The position numbers were made by a program, and so were the translations under genes. Of a stretch of DNA of 11,119 nt, positions 1 to 5,652 are shown in pieces (position 1 is the stretch's first letter; each line of letters opens with the position of its first letter). A model generated the notes under the pieces. The model saw only the letters and a list, made by a program, of their open reading frames with translations. It ran no database searches and was not told the origin of the DNA. Origin of the DNA: Actinomycetota bacterium (GTDB taxonomy: Bacteria > Actinomycetota > CADDZG01 > JAHWKV01); assembly GCA_019347725.1 (NCBI GenBank), contig JAHWKV010000012.1, positions 1 through 11,119 of the forward strand, given 5' to 3'.

Positions 1-267
1 TTCGACGTGACCGAGGTTGGCGATGCCCGCTCGCGTGTCGACAACACCGTGGTTAGCTACGCGGATGGCGCACTCGCCAAGGCGGAGTTGATCGCCGCGT
101 ACATCGGGGGTGCGACCGACCTGCGCGCAGAACCAACTCTGAGTGATGTCGATGTTGAGCTGGTCACCGGAGGAACGTTTGCCGGTATCCAGGTTCCCGG
201 CAGCGACGAGCCCCCTGCGGATGCGCCGGTTGAGACGGCTCCCGTTGAGCCGGAGTGCCTACCGTAG
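1..267 (+). CDS. LCP (LytR-CpsA-Psr) family protein, C-terminal part only
   Basis: This is the last 88 codons of a gene that begins left of the window; the frame is open from base 1 to the TAG at 265-267. The fragment resembles the LytR C-terminal domain that follows the catalytic LCP domain in many actinobacterial proteins. It has an alternating beta/alpha pattern: a VVSYADG strand, a helix (KAELIAAYIGG), then a strand ending in ELVTGGTFAGI, followed by a Pro/Glu/Ala-rich tail of about 25 residues. LCP proteins are membrane-anchored enzymes that transfer undecaprenyl-linked glycopolymers to peptidoglycan on the outer face of the membrane. The catalytic domain lies outside the window, so the assignment rests on this C-terminal domain alone and activity cannot be judged. 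The gene ends 10 bases from the convergent 3D-domain gene, and I see no strong terminator between them. Confidence 0.6.
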   Translation, partial: FDVTEVGDARSRVDNTVVSYADGALAKAELIAAYIGGATDLRAEPTLSDVDVELVTGGTFAGIQVPGSDEPPADAPVETAPVEPECLP

Positions 268-277
268 CGGCGTTACC

Positions 278-769
278 CTAACTAACGGGTTCAATCTTGA
301 TGATGCGCCGCCCGTACTCGATAGCGGCTTCGCAGTCTCCGGGATAGGCGATGTCGAACTCGCTGCTGTGGCTGATACGGTCCTCAATGGTGTAGATCTT
401 TCCGGCCTCGGGCCCGTTGACGATCCGGTACTTGCTGCCCAGCGGCACGCCGTTCATCGCCGCGGCCCCCTCGTAGACTTGCTTACCGGAGGCCATCGTG
501 CCGGTCAGGCAGTAGGCCGTGCTCTCAACTCGTAGCAGGTTCTCCAACTCTCGCTCTAATTCGCCCAGTTGGTCCAACTGGTCTGTCTGGTTGGGCTCGG
601 GTGGCTCTGCCTCCGGATCGCCATCACCGTGAGGCTCTAGCAGGTTGAGCACGGTCTCCACCACGGCGCCCAGTTTGACGTTGGGGCTTGGCGGTGAGGC
701 GGCCTGGGCCGGCGCCGCCGATAGAACGAAAGCCGAGCACAAGGCCGAAACCAGCGATAACCGTTTCAC
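278..769 (-). CDS. Secreted 3D-domain (double-psi barrel) protein
   Basis: The 163-residue product has a signal peptide: MKRL, a hydrophobic run to about residue 18, then APAQA-A with probable cleavage near residue 23. A Pro/Asp/Glu-rich linker and a short Gln/Leu/Glu helix (about 61-80) follow. The C-terminal domain (about 82-163) matches the 3D fold shared with RlpA/MltA-type wall proteins: TAYCLTG near 85-90, a VPLGSKYRI strand, EDR at 129-131 and FDIAYPGDC at 138-146. Two of the three signature aspartates are present (D130, D139); the first is Asn (N106). Cys87 and Cys146 could form a disulfide. I chose the GTG at 769 because AGGAGG at 780-775 sits 5 bases upstream; the in-frame GTG at 775 overlaps that site. 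It is probably an extracellular cell-wall protein. Enzyme activity is not proven, and the substrate is unknown. Confidence 0.75.
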   Translation of the reverse strand: MKRLSLVSALCSAFVLSAAPAQAASPPSPNVKLGAVVETVLNLLEPHGDGDPEAEPPEPNQTDQLDQLGELERELENLLRVESTAYCLTGTMASGKQVYEGAAAMNGVPLGSKYRIVNGPEAGKIYTIEDRISHSSEFDIAYPGDCEAAIEYGRRIIKIEPVS

Positions 770-959
770 TGCCACCTCCTGAGTAGAAATTCTTTGCAGT
801 TTCCGGCATCTCGAAGCCGAGCCTTGGACTCGCCGTACCCGCAGTGGTGGAAGAAGAAAGCCAGGTTCTGACTAGTTTCTCGTCCATTTGCAGTGCTGAC
901 AGTACCTGCCAGGGACGTTTTGTCCGCTGTTGTGGGGGAGGCGAGTCAATAGACGCCGG

Positions 960-988
960 AGCCTACAGGGTAAGGGATGGGATTGCAA
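960..988 (-). promoter_or_regulatory. Possible promoter for the 3D-domain gene
   Basis: On the minus strand TTGCAA (988-983) is followed after 17 bases by TAGGCT (965-960). This fits a sigma-70-type layout with a TAnnnT -10 box. Transcription would start near 953 and give a leader of about 185 bases before the GTG at 769. Only 4 of 6 bases in the -35 box match the consensus, so a chance match is quite possible. Confidence 0.2.
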
Positions 989-1008
989 AGGTAGGAGACG
1001 TAACGCGC

Positions 1009-1101
1009 ACGAAGGCTCGGTCTGTGGCTGCCGAAAGTTGGAGGATTGGAACCTTTTAAGGTTCCGACCAGCAATCTTTCACTGTGTGGCCGAGCCTTCG
1101 T
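1009..1101 (+). ncRNA. Nested 93-base hairpin, candidate structured RNA
   Basis: The outer arms ACGAAGGCTCGG (1009-1020) and CCGAGCCTTCGT (1090-1101) are a perfect 12-base inverted repeat, extended inward by a U-G and a C-G pair. Inside, GAAAG-TTG (1033-1040) pairs with CAA-CTTTC (1072-1080) around one bulged T. Within that, GGAACCTT (1048-1055) and AAGGTTCC (1058-1065) form an apical stem, extended by two pairs and then two more across a bulged A (1043-1047 with 1066-1069). About 34 pairs stack into one rod with a 10/7-base internal loop. Both wobble positions (1021/1089 and 1047/1066) are G-U on the plus strand but A-C on the minus, which favours plus-strand transcription. No U-tract follows. 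It could be an sRNA, part of the pgsA leader, or a DNA palindrome. I recognise no named family. Confidence 0.35.
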
Positions 1102-1265
1102 CACCAGCAATGATACTACTTGCGTCTTTGATGGGGAAGACCGGTTTGACTAAGAGTCTGCAGGTCGGAGATTTGTCAGCGTCTTGCCGCTTGCCGCCCC
1201 GGCAGCTTGCCGGCCGGCTTCTGCTACGGTTGTCCGGTGCTTAACCTAGCAAGGTAACCCGGATT

Positions 1266-1832
1266 ATGAACCCCGCCAACGTCGTCACCTGGATCCGCAT
1301 CGCGCTCATACCGGTCTTCGTCTACTTCATGTACGAGGCAGGCGACAGCACCCGGATGACCGCCGCCGGCTGGACCGCGTTGGCGATCTACGTTGTGGCC
1401 ACGTTCAGCGACTACCTGGACGGCTACCTGGCGCGCCGGCTGGACGTCATTACCCCGACGGGGCAGTTTCTGGATCCGCTGGCCGACAAGTTCCTGGTCG
1501 GCGCCGCGCTCGTCGGTTTGATTGCTTTTAAGGACTTTCCGGTTTGGGCGGCTCTGGTGATGGCGGTCCGGGAGGTGGCGATCGTGACCCTGCGGTCGGC
1601 CGCCATGCGACGCGGCAACTCCATGCCGGCCGGCAAGCACGCCAAGTACAAAACCACGGTCCAACTGGTGATGGTGCTTCTTTGGCTTTTCCCCCGCGCC
1701 GGGGCGTGGATGGTGGTTCAAGACGTGCTTCTGTACGCGGCCGTGCTGATCACTGCCTACTCGGGCCTTCGCTACGGGTTGCTGAGCCGGCGGCTGTTGA
1801 CCCGGCAGCCGGGACCCGCCGAGAGACAGTGA
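1266..1832 (+). CDS. pgsA: CDP-alcohol phosphatidyltransferase, probably phosphatidylglycerophosphate synthase
   Basis: This 188-residue integral membrane enzyme is predicted to join CDP-diacylglycerol and glycerol 3-phosphate to make phosphatidylglycerophosphate, the committed step to phosphatidylglycerol and cardiolipin. The family signature D-x2-DG-x2-AR-x8-G-x3-D-x3-D is complete at D49, D52, G53, A56, R57, G66, D70 and D74; the aspartates bind the catalytic metals. Hydrophobic segments at about 5-22, 34-48, 70-86, 94-108 and 130-163 fit the multi-pass fold. The N-terminus (NPANVVTWIRIALIPVFV) and FLDPLADK are typical of PgsA rather than of phosphatidylinositol phosphate synthases, but paralogue identity cannot be settled without a tree. 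The ATG at 1266 has a weak upstream AAGG. The stop overlaps the cinA start by four bases (GTGA, 1829-1832). The pgsA-cinA-recA neighbourhood is conserved in many Gram-positive bacteria. Confidence 0.9.
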   Translation: MNPANVVTWIRIALIPVFVYFMYEAGDSTRMTAAGWTALAIYVVATFSDYLDGYLARRLDVITPTGQFLDPLADKFLVGAALVGLIAFKDFPVWAALVMAVREVAIVTLRSAAMRRGNSMPAGKHAKYKTTVQLVMVLLWLFPRAGAWMVVQDVLLYAAVLITAYSGLRYGLLSRRLLTRQPGPAERQ

Positions 1833-3082
1833 AGGCTGAGGTTATCTGCGTGGGCAGCGAGCTGCTCGCGGGCGCCGTGGACGACACCAACGGCGGACAT
1901 ATAGCTCGCCAGTTGGCCAAGGTTGGGATCGAGACAACCCTGCAGGTGACGGTGGGCGACGAGATCGACTGCATCGCCCGAGCTCTCGGTGACGCCTGCG
2001 GACGGGCCGACGTGGTCATAGTCAGCGGAGGCCTGGGTCCGACACAGGATGACCTCACCCGTGAAAGCCTGGCGCGGGCGACCGGACGGAAGCTTGAATT
2101 CAGTGCCGAGCTCGATGCGAAGATCCGGGCATTCTTCAAGGCAAAGGGCAAATTAATGAGCCCTGTAAACCGAGTTCAGGCTTACTTGCCGCATGGAAGC
2201 CGGGCCATCGCCAACCCGATCGGAACCGCGCCGGGTATTGAGTTGGAGCACCAGGGCGCCAGGGTCTTTGCTCTGCCGGGCGTGCCCGGTGAGATGGAGG
2301 CAATGCTTGCACGGAAAGTGATCCCTGCAATTTCCGGCGAGCGGGGCCTCGTGGATGTCTCCGATAAAACGCTGCGGTTCACGGGTATAGGAGAGTCCGA
2401 CCTCGCGCAGCGAATCCAGGACGTTGTAGACGGATGCAGGGCGTCGGGCGGACCGGTGATTTCCATCCTGGCCTCCGGTGGCCAGATCGCGGTCAACCTA
2501 AGGGCGTCGTCCCCACCCGGCGCCGCGGCTGCGGAGGAGGTTGGTCCCGTGGAGCGGGAGATCCGCCGCCGGTTGGGCGCGGACCTGTTCGGCGTCGATG
2601 ACCAGACGCTGGAGTCGGTGGTGGTCGAGCTGGCGGCCCGCATGGGTCTGACGGTTTCGGTGGCCGAGTCGTTTACCGGCGGCTTGCTGTCGTCGCAGCT
2701 GGTGTCGGTTCCGGGGTCTTCGAAGGTCTTCCACACCGGCTTCGTCACCTATTCCCGTGCGGCGAAGGTCAAGCAGCTTGGCTTATCGTCCGACCTGCTG
2801 GAGCGTTACGGTGCAGTGTCCGAGGAGGCGGCGGCCGCCATGGCTTCGGGCGCCCGGCAGGTTTCGGGCGCCTCTGTAGGTTTGTCGACTACGGGGGAAG
2901 CCGGTCCGGATCCCAACGAGAGCCCGGTCGGAACGATGTTCATAGGGCTTTCATGGGACGGCGGTTCGGTGGTGCGTAAGTTGATGGTCTCCGGTGGCCG
3001 CGCTGAAATACGTGCGGCCGGCAGTACCGCGGCGCTCGACGCGCTGCGTAGATGGCTGCTCGGTGATGGGGCGCGGGCGTGA
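1829..3082 (+). CDS. cinA: CinA, competence/damage-inducible protein with NMN amidohydrolase domain
   Basis: The 417-residue protein has the two-domain CinA layout and the family's usual length. An N-terminal MoCF/MoaB-like domain (about 3-170) carries VICVGSELLAG and GGLGPTQDD (67-75). A C-terminal nicotinamide-nucleotide amidohydrolase (PncC-type) domain covers about 255-410. In that domain AES-x-TGG supplies the putative nucleophile S281, and Y308 and K313 in TYSRAAKVKQLG match the other catalytic positions. Family members deamidate NMN to nicotinic acid mononucleotide in pyridine nucleotide salvage; the N-terminal domain of CinA proteins has been linked to ADP-ribose hydrolysis. The frame is open far upstream, but that part is the pgsA message read out of frame. 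The GTG at 1829, four bases before the pgsA stop ends, gives the normal N-terminus. It overlaps thpR by GTGA at 3079-3082, so translational coupling is likely at both ends. Confidence 0.95.
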   Translation: MKAEVICVGSELLAGAVDDTNGGHIARQLAKVGIETTLQVTVGDEIDCIARALGDACGRADVVIVSGGLGPTQDDLTRESLARATGRKLEFSAELDAKIRAFFKAKGKLMSPVNRVQAYLPHGSRAIANPIGTAPGIELEHQGARVFALPGVPGEMEAMLARKVIPAISGERGLVDVSDKTLRFTGIGESDLAQRIQDVVDGCRASGGPVISILASGGQIAVNLRASSPPGAAAAEEVGPVEREIRRRLGADLFGVDDQTLESVVVELAARMGLTVSVAESFTGGLLSSQLVSVPGSSKVFHTGFVTYSRAAKVKQLGLSSDLLERYGAVSEEAAAAMASGARQVSGASVGLSTTGEAGPDPNESPVGTMFIGLSWDGGSVVRKLMVSGGRAEIRAAGSTAALDALRRWLLGDGARA

Positions 3083-3639
3083 GGCTTTTTGCGGCGGCGG
3101 AGATCCCGCAGAAGCATTTGGAGTCCGTGGATGCGGCCGTAGAGCCTCTGAGGAAAGAGTTAGCCGGCGCTCGCTGGACGGTGCGGTGGAACTGGCACGT
3201 GACGGTGAAGTTCTTCGGCGAGGTGCCCGACGAAGAGATCCATGACTTGGTGGAGGCTCTCGCCGGCGTAGCGCGGGCAGCCGTGCCCTTGGAGTCGCGT
3301 CTGCTTGACGTCGGGGCATTTCCTTCCCTGCGGCGGGCCAGGGTGCTGTGGGTAGGTATCGAGGATCCACAGTCCCGATTGGAGGCGCTCTCGCAGGAGC
3401 TGTCCCGGGTAAGCGCCAGGCCGGCGGAGAAGCTGCCTTTGCATCCTCACCTGACTCTGGCTCGCTTCAAGGTGCCGGCGCGGGTGGAAAAACTGGTTGA
3501 GGAGTGCCGGCCCTTTGATTTGGATCGATCCCCGTTCCCGATCGACCGGCTCACGCTGTTCAGAAGTCATCTGAGTTCCCGTGGGGCCCGGTATGAAGTG
3601 CTCGAAAGGGTCGTGTTGTCCACAGGCTTCACCCTATAA
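3079..3639 (+). CDS. thpR: RNA 2',3'-cyclic phosphodiesterase (2H phosphoesterase, LigT family)
   Basis: This 186-residue cytoplasmic protein belongs to the 2H phosphoesterase superfamily. Both HxTx motifs are present and correctly spaced: H40-V-T42-V in HVTVKFFG and H124-L-T126-L in HPHLTLARF. The N-terminal RLFAAAEIP resembles the usual RxFxAIxLP start of ThpR/LigT. Such enzymes open 2',3'-cyclic phosphates on RNA ends to 2'-phosphates; some also ligate tRNA half-molecules in vitro. Length fits the family. The GTG start overlaps the cinA stop by four bases and no clear ribosome binding site is seen, so coupling to cinA is likely. A cinA-ligT-recA order is known from Deinococcus; here recA has its own promoter 170 bases downstream, so thpR is probably the last gene of the pgsA transcript, possibly with readthrough into recA. 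Confidence 0.92.
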   Translation: MRLFAAAEIPQKHLESVDAAVEPLRKELAGARWTVRWNWHVTVKFFGEVPDEEIHDLVEALAGVARAAVPLESRLLDVGAFPSLRRARVLWVGIEDPQSRLEALSQELSRVSARPAEKLPLHPHLTLARFKVPARVEKLVEECRPFDLDRSPFPIDRLTLFRSHLSSRGARYEVLERVVLSTGFTL

Positions 3640-3667
3640 TCACAGTTGTGTAATTATCTGTGGAAAA
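3616..3667. promoter_or_regulatory. Nested inverted repeat with two DnaA-box-like 9-mers
   Basis: TTGTCCACA (3616-3624, plus) and TTTTCCACA (3667-3659, minus) resemble DnaA boxes (TTATNCACA; TTGTCCACA is a common form in high-GC Gram-positives). They face each other as part of a perfect repeat, TCCACAG (3619-3625) and CTGTGGA (3658-3664). Between them lies an AT-rich imperfect palindrome, ATAATCACA/TGTAATTAT (3636-3657), spanning the thpR stop codon. It may be a DnaA or other regulator site, or an RNA hairpin ending the thpR transcript. No U-run follows on the plus strand. Confidence 0.35.
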
Positions 3668-3679
3668 GTCGCTTGGTCG

Positions 3680-3708
3680 TTGAAATCCGAACAGACGTTC
3701 GATAGGTT
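3680..3708 (+). promoter_or_regulatory. recA promoter (sigma-70 type)
   Basis: TTGAAA at 3680-3685 is followed after exactly 17 bases by TAGGTT at 3703-3708. The -35 box matches 5 of 6 consensus bases, and the -10 box keeps the conserved TA and final T. The LexA site sits inside the spacer, as expected for a repressed SOS promoter. Transcription would begin near 3715, leaving a leader of about 97 bases before recA. Confidence 0.6.
3688..3701. promoter_or_regulatory. LexA operator (SOS box)
   Basis: CGAACAGACGTTCG matches the Gram-positive/actinobacterial LexA consensus CGAAC-N4-GTTCG, with both half-sites (GAAC 3689-3692, GTTC 3697-3700) intact. It overlaps the spacer of the predicted recA promoter, so bound LexA would block RNA polymerase. 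It implies DNA-damage induction of recA and co-transcribed recX. Confidence 0.87.
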
Positions 3709-3735
3709 TTCTGTCATACCCGCCCACTAACCTGC

Positions 3736-3785
3736 CGGGTAACACCCGAGCAACTGCAGCGCTGACCGGCTTTCCGGTTGTCAGC
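3736..3785 (+). other. Two small hairpins in the recA leader
   Basis: CGGGT/ACCCG (3736-3740, 3744-3748) forms a tight hairpin with a three-base loop. GCTG-ACCGG with CCGGT-CAGC (3761-3785) forms a nine-pair stem with a CTTT loop and a three-base bulge. Neither is followed by a U-run, so they look like leader structure rather than terminators. The strong recA ribosome binding site at 3801-3806 remains outside both. Confidence 0.3.
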
Positions 3786-3811
3786 CCTGGATCAGCTACT
3801 AGGAGGACGCA

Positions 3812-4885
3812 ATGGATTTGGGACGCGGGAACGGAAGCGACAAGGCCAAGTCGGTCGGCAACACCATGGCGCAGATCGAAAAGCAGTTCGGCAAGGGCGC
3901 CATCATGAAGCTGGGTGATCGCACCCACGTGCCCATGGAGGTAATCCCGACCGGGTCCCTGGGACTGGACGTGGCCTTGGGTATCGGGGGCCTACCCCGC
4001 GGCCGGATCGTTGAGATCTACGGGCCGGAAAGCAGCGGTAAGACCACGGTATGTCTGCATGTAATAGCCGAAGCCCAGAGAAAGGGCGGGATAGCGGCGT
4101 TCGTCGACGCAGAGCACGCTTTGGATGTCGGCTACGCGCGCAACCTGGGCGTCGATGTGGACGAGCTTTTGGTGTCCCAGCCCGATACCGGAGAGCAGGC
4201 TCTGGAAATAACCGACATGCTGGTGCGCTCCGGAGGGATAGACGTGGTGGTTATCGACTCCGTGGCCGCGCTGGTACCGAGAGCCGAAATCGAGGGCGAG
4301 ATGGGGGACACCCACGTGGGCCTGCAGGCCCGGCTGATGAGCCAGGCCTTGCGTAAGCTGGCCGGTAACCTCAGCCGCTCCAACACGACGATCGTGTTCA
4401 TCAACCAGTTGAGGGAGAAGGTCGGGGTCATGTTCGGCTCCCCCGAGACCACCTCCGGCGGCAGAGCACTCAAGTTTTACGCGTCGGTGCGCTTGGATAT
4501 TCGTAAGATCGAGAACCTCAAAAACGGTCAGGAAGTGGTCGGGTCCCGGGTACGGGTCAAGGTGGTCAAGTCGAAAGTCAGCGCGCCGTTTCGGCAGACC
4601 GAGTTCGACGTGCAGTACGGGCACGGTATCTCCAAGGAAGGCTCACTCCTGGACACCGCGTTGGAGCTTGGTATAGCCAGCAGGTCGGGGTCCTGGTACC
4701 TGCTGGATGGCGAACAAATTGGCCAAGGACGGGAGAACACCAAGGGCTATCTATCCGAGCACCCCGACGTTTTCGCCGACATGGAGCACCGGGTCAAGTT
4801 GAAGCTGGGACTGATCGAGGAGGTCGAAGAAGAGGCGCCTTCGGAGAAGAAGGTGTCCGCAAACGGCGCCTCAGCGCGCGCGTGA
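3812..4885 (+). CDS. recA: RecA recombinase
   Basis: RecA (357 residues) polymerises on single-stranded DNA, drives ATP-dependent strand exchange and activates LexA self-cleavage. The short N-terminal helix region leads into [14 protein letters not shown] (22-35). Walker A is GPESSGKT (71-78), the catalytic glutamate is E101 in VDAEHALD, Walker B is VVVIDS (145-150), and the L2 loop region [19 protein letters not shown] (196-214) is intact. The C-terminal tail ends in the usual acidic stretch (about 336-346) and then a basic and small-residue end. There is no intein or frameshift. The ATG at 3812 has AGGAGG 5 bases upstream. Regulation by LexA is supported by the operator at 3688-3701. The stop codon overlaps the recX GTG by four bases. 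Confidence 0.99.
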   Translation: MDLGRGNGSDKAKSVGNTMAQIEKQFGKGAIMKLGDRTHVPMEVIPTGSLGLDVALGIGGLPRGRIVEIYGPESSGKTTVCLHVIAEAQRKGGIAAFVDAEHALDVGYARNLGVDVDELLVSQPDTGEQALEITDMLVRSGGIDVVVIDSVAALVPRAEIEGEMGDTHVGLQARLMSQALRKLAGNLSRSNTTIVFINQLREKVGVMFGSPETTSGGRALKFYASVRLDIRKIENLKNGQEVVGSRVRVKVVKSKVSAPFRQTEFDVQYGHGISKEGSLLDTALELGIASRSGSWYLLDGEQIGQGRENTKGYLSEHPDVFADMEHRVKLKLGLIEEVEEEAPSEKKVSANGASARA

Positions 4886-5397
4886 CCCATCTGTCCGGGG
4901 TCCCGGTCCAACAGGAGCCGGAGGGGGGGACCGGTAAAGCTATGGATAAGGCTATGCGCCTGCTGGGCTTTCGTTCCCGCTCCCGCCATGAGATAGCCCA
5001 GCGCCTGCTCGATTCCGGGTTCGGGGAACCAACGGTAGCGGTCGTGGATGCCCGCCTGTGTGAGCTGGGCTTGTTGGATGACGTTGCGTTTGTCCGTGAG
5101 GTGTGCCGGTCCAGGAGTCGGGCGGGATGGTCATCGACGCGTATAGACCGGGACCTTCGTTACCGCGGGGTCGCAGACGACGTTATAGAGGACGGTCTTG
5201 CCGAGTTGGAGCAGGCGGGCACATCGGATGGGGATCGAGCCTTGAAGTTGGCACTGGCCAAGGCCAGAAGTTGCCGTTCGATCGCGCCGGAGAAGGCGCT
5301 GCAACGCGTGGTTAGGCACCTGTACGCAAAAGGTTACGAATCCGAGTTGGCGTGGGAGGCAGCGCGCGCGGCTTTTCGCGAACTTGACCAGGCGTAG
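4882..5397 (+). CDS. recX: RecX, regulator of RecA
   Basis: The 171-residue product follows recA with a GTGA overlap (4882-4885) and shows the all-helical RecX pattern. It has three-helix repeats beginning with [20 protein letters not shown] (residues 24-43) and continuing through [16 protein letters not shown] and the tandem repeat-like [14 protein letters not shown] and [19 protein letters not shown]. RecX proteins bind RecA filaments and limit their growth or activity, so coupled expression with recA balances SOS output. The start is uncertain: the overlapping GTG at 4882 is favoured by coupling, while an ATG at 4942 would still keep the whole conserved region. A G-rich patch at 4919-4928 lies too far from that ATG to be a good ribosome binding site. 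No residues are visibly missing. The strong downstream promoter begins four bases after the stop. Confidence 0.9.
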   Translation: MTHLSGVPVQQEPEGGTGKAMDKAMRLLGFRSRSRHEIAQRLLDSGFGEPTVAVVDARLCELGLLDDVAFVREVCRSRSRAGWSSTRIDRDLRYRGVADDVIEDGLAELEQAGTSDGDRALKLALAKARSCRSIAPEKALQRVVRHLYAKGYESELAWEAARAAFRELDQA

Positions 5398-5400
5398 TGA

Positions 5401-5429
5401 TTGACCCTCCTCCGGCCCGAGCATAATAT
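5401..5429 (+). promoter_or_regulatory. Promoter of the rny leader / small RNA
   Basis: TTGACC (5401-5406, 5 of 6 to consensus) and TAATAT (5424-5429) are separated by 17 bases, starting four bases after the recX stop. The expected transcription start is about 5436, at the first bases of the closing helix of the downstream structure. That coincidence supports the promoter. Confidence 0.55.
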
Positions 5430-5435
5430 TTAGAA

Positions 5436-5636
5436 GCCGGCCTAAGGAAGGTTTACGTCAGCCAACGGCTTAAAATTGAGTTAAGTACTGAAAAAGTCCG
5501 CTGTCAGACATAAAGACATGAGGTTGAGGGATAGATAACTTGCGGGAGGAGCTACGACTTTTACGAAAGTAACCGCAACGGCAGTCTACCCCGCAACTTC
5601 ATGAACCTTCTGGCCGAGCATGTGCTCGGTTTTTTT
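5436..5636 (+). ncRNA. Structured rny leader or discrete ~200-nt RNA ending in a terminator
   Basis: The two ends of this segment pair: CGGCC (5438-5442) with GGCCG (5612-5616), and after a bulge GAAGGTTTA (5447-5455) with TGAACCTTC (5602-5610, one G-U). Inside are AGCC/GGCT (5460-5470), ACTTT-TACG-AAAGT (5557-5570, a UNCG-type tetraloop) and TTGCGGG (5540-5546), which can pair with CCCGCAA (5590-5596), with CCGCAA (5573-5578) or, through GCGG, with CCGC at 5498-5501. These choices exclude each other. CAACGGC occurs twice (5463-5469, 5576-5582). The outer helix shares bases with the 5' arm of the terminator at 5614, so forming one would weaken the other. This is what a transcription attenuator or riboswitch looks like; a free-standing small RNA is equally possible. 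I compared it from memory with the common riboswitches and 6S RNA and cannot name a family. Confidence 0.45.
5614..5636 (+). terminator. Intrinsic terminator upstream of rny
   Basis: CCGAGC (5614-5619) and GCTCGG (5624-5629) form a six-pair GC-rich stem with an ATGT loop (seven pairs with a two-base loop is also possible), followed at once by seven T residues (5630-5636). This is a textbook rho-independent terminator. It ends 16 bases before the rny ATG and 6 before its AGGAGG site, so rny transcription from upstream requires readthrough or antitermination. Confidence 0.85.
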
Positions 5637-5652
5637 GTGTTGAGGAGGCCCA

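Larger units (their letters stand above)
770..1265. other. 496-base intergenic region between a divergent gene pair
   Basis: This stretch separates the minus-strand 3D-domain gene from plus-strand pgsA and must hold promoters for both. The open frames here are short, lack good ribosome binding sites and resemble no family I know. Read as plus-strand RNA it holds a series of hairpins: GGAC/GTCC at 912-924; GGC-GTC/GAC-GCC at 940-957 with a two-base bulge; CCTAC/GTAGG arms at 962-966 and 991-995; and the large nested hairpin at 1009-1101, listed separately. A GC-rich self-complementary patch lies around 1185-1220. The bases CCGAGCCTT occur at 817-825 and again at 1090-1098, so the 5' arm of the large hairpin has a possible second partner. 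I could not place a convincing pgsA promoter. The pgsA ribosome binding site is weak (AAGG at 1251-1254, 11 bases from the ATG). Confidence 0.6.

Noticed and set aside
844..1244. Two short plus-strand open frames in the intergenic region (844-1059 and 930-1244)
   Set aside because: They overlap each other, lack ribosome binding sites, have no recognisable domain and run through the inverted repeat.
770..1265. A c-di-AMP (ydaO) riboswitch before the 3D-domain gene
   Set aside because: These riboswitches often precede wall hydrolase genes in actinobacteria, and the minus strand has short look-alike stretches around 961-985. The conserved core segments I remember are not present in order on either strand.
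1544..1828. An N-terminal extension of cinA by 95 codons
   Set aside because: The extra sequence is the pgsA message read out of frame. The CinA family starts at the VKAEVICVGSELL segment, reached from the GTG at 1829.
2182..2748. A 188-codon minus-strand open frame
   Set aside because: It is antisense to cinA, and its composition (Ser, Pro, Arg-rich) is typical of a shadow frame.
5518..5538. A six-codon leader peptide frame in the rny leader
   Set aside because: Very short, no ribosome binding site, and no run of a regulatory amino acid.
5436..5636. 6S RNA or tmRNA as the identity of the leader RNA
   Set aside because: Length fits 6S RNA, but I cannot trace the long double helix with a single central bubble. 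No tRNA-like end or tag frame is visible, so tmRNA is excluded.
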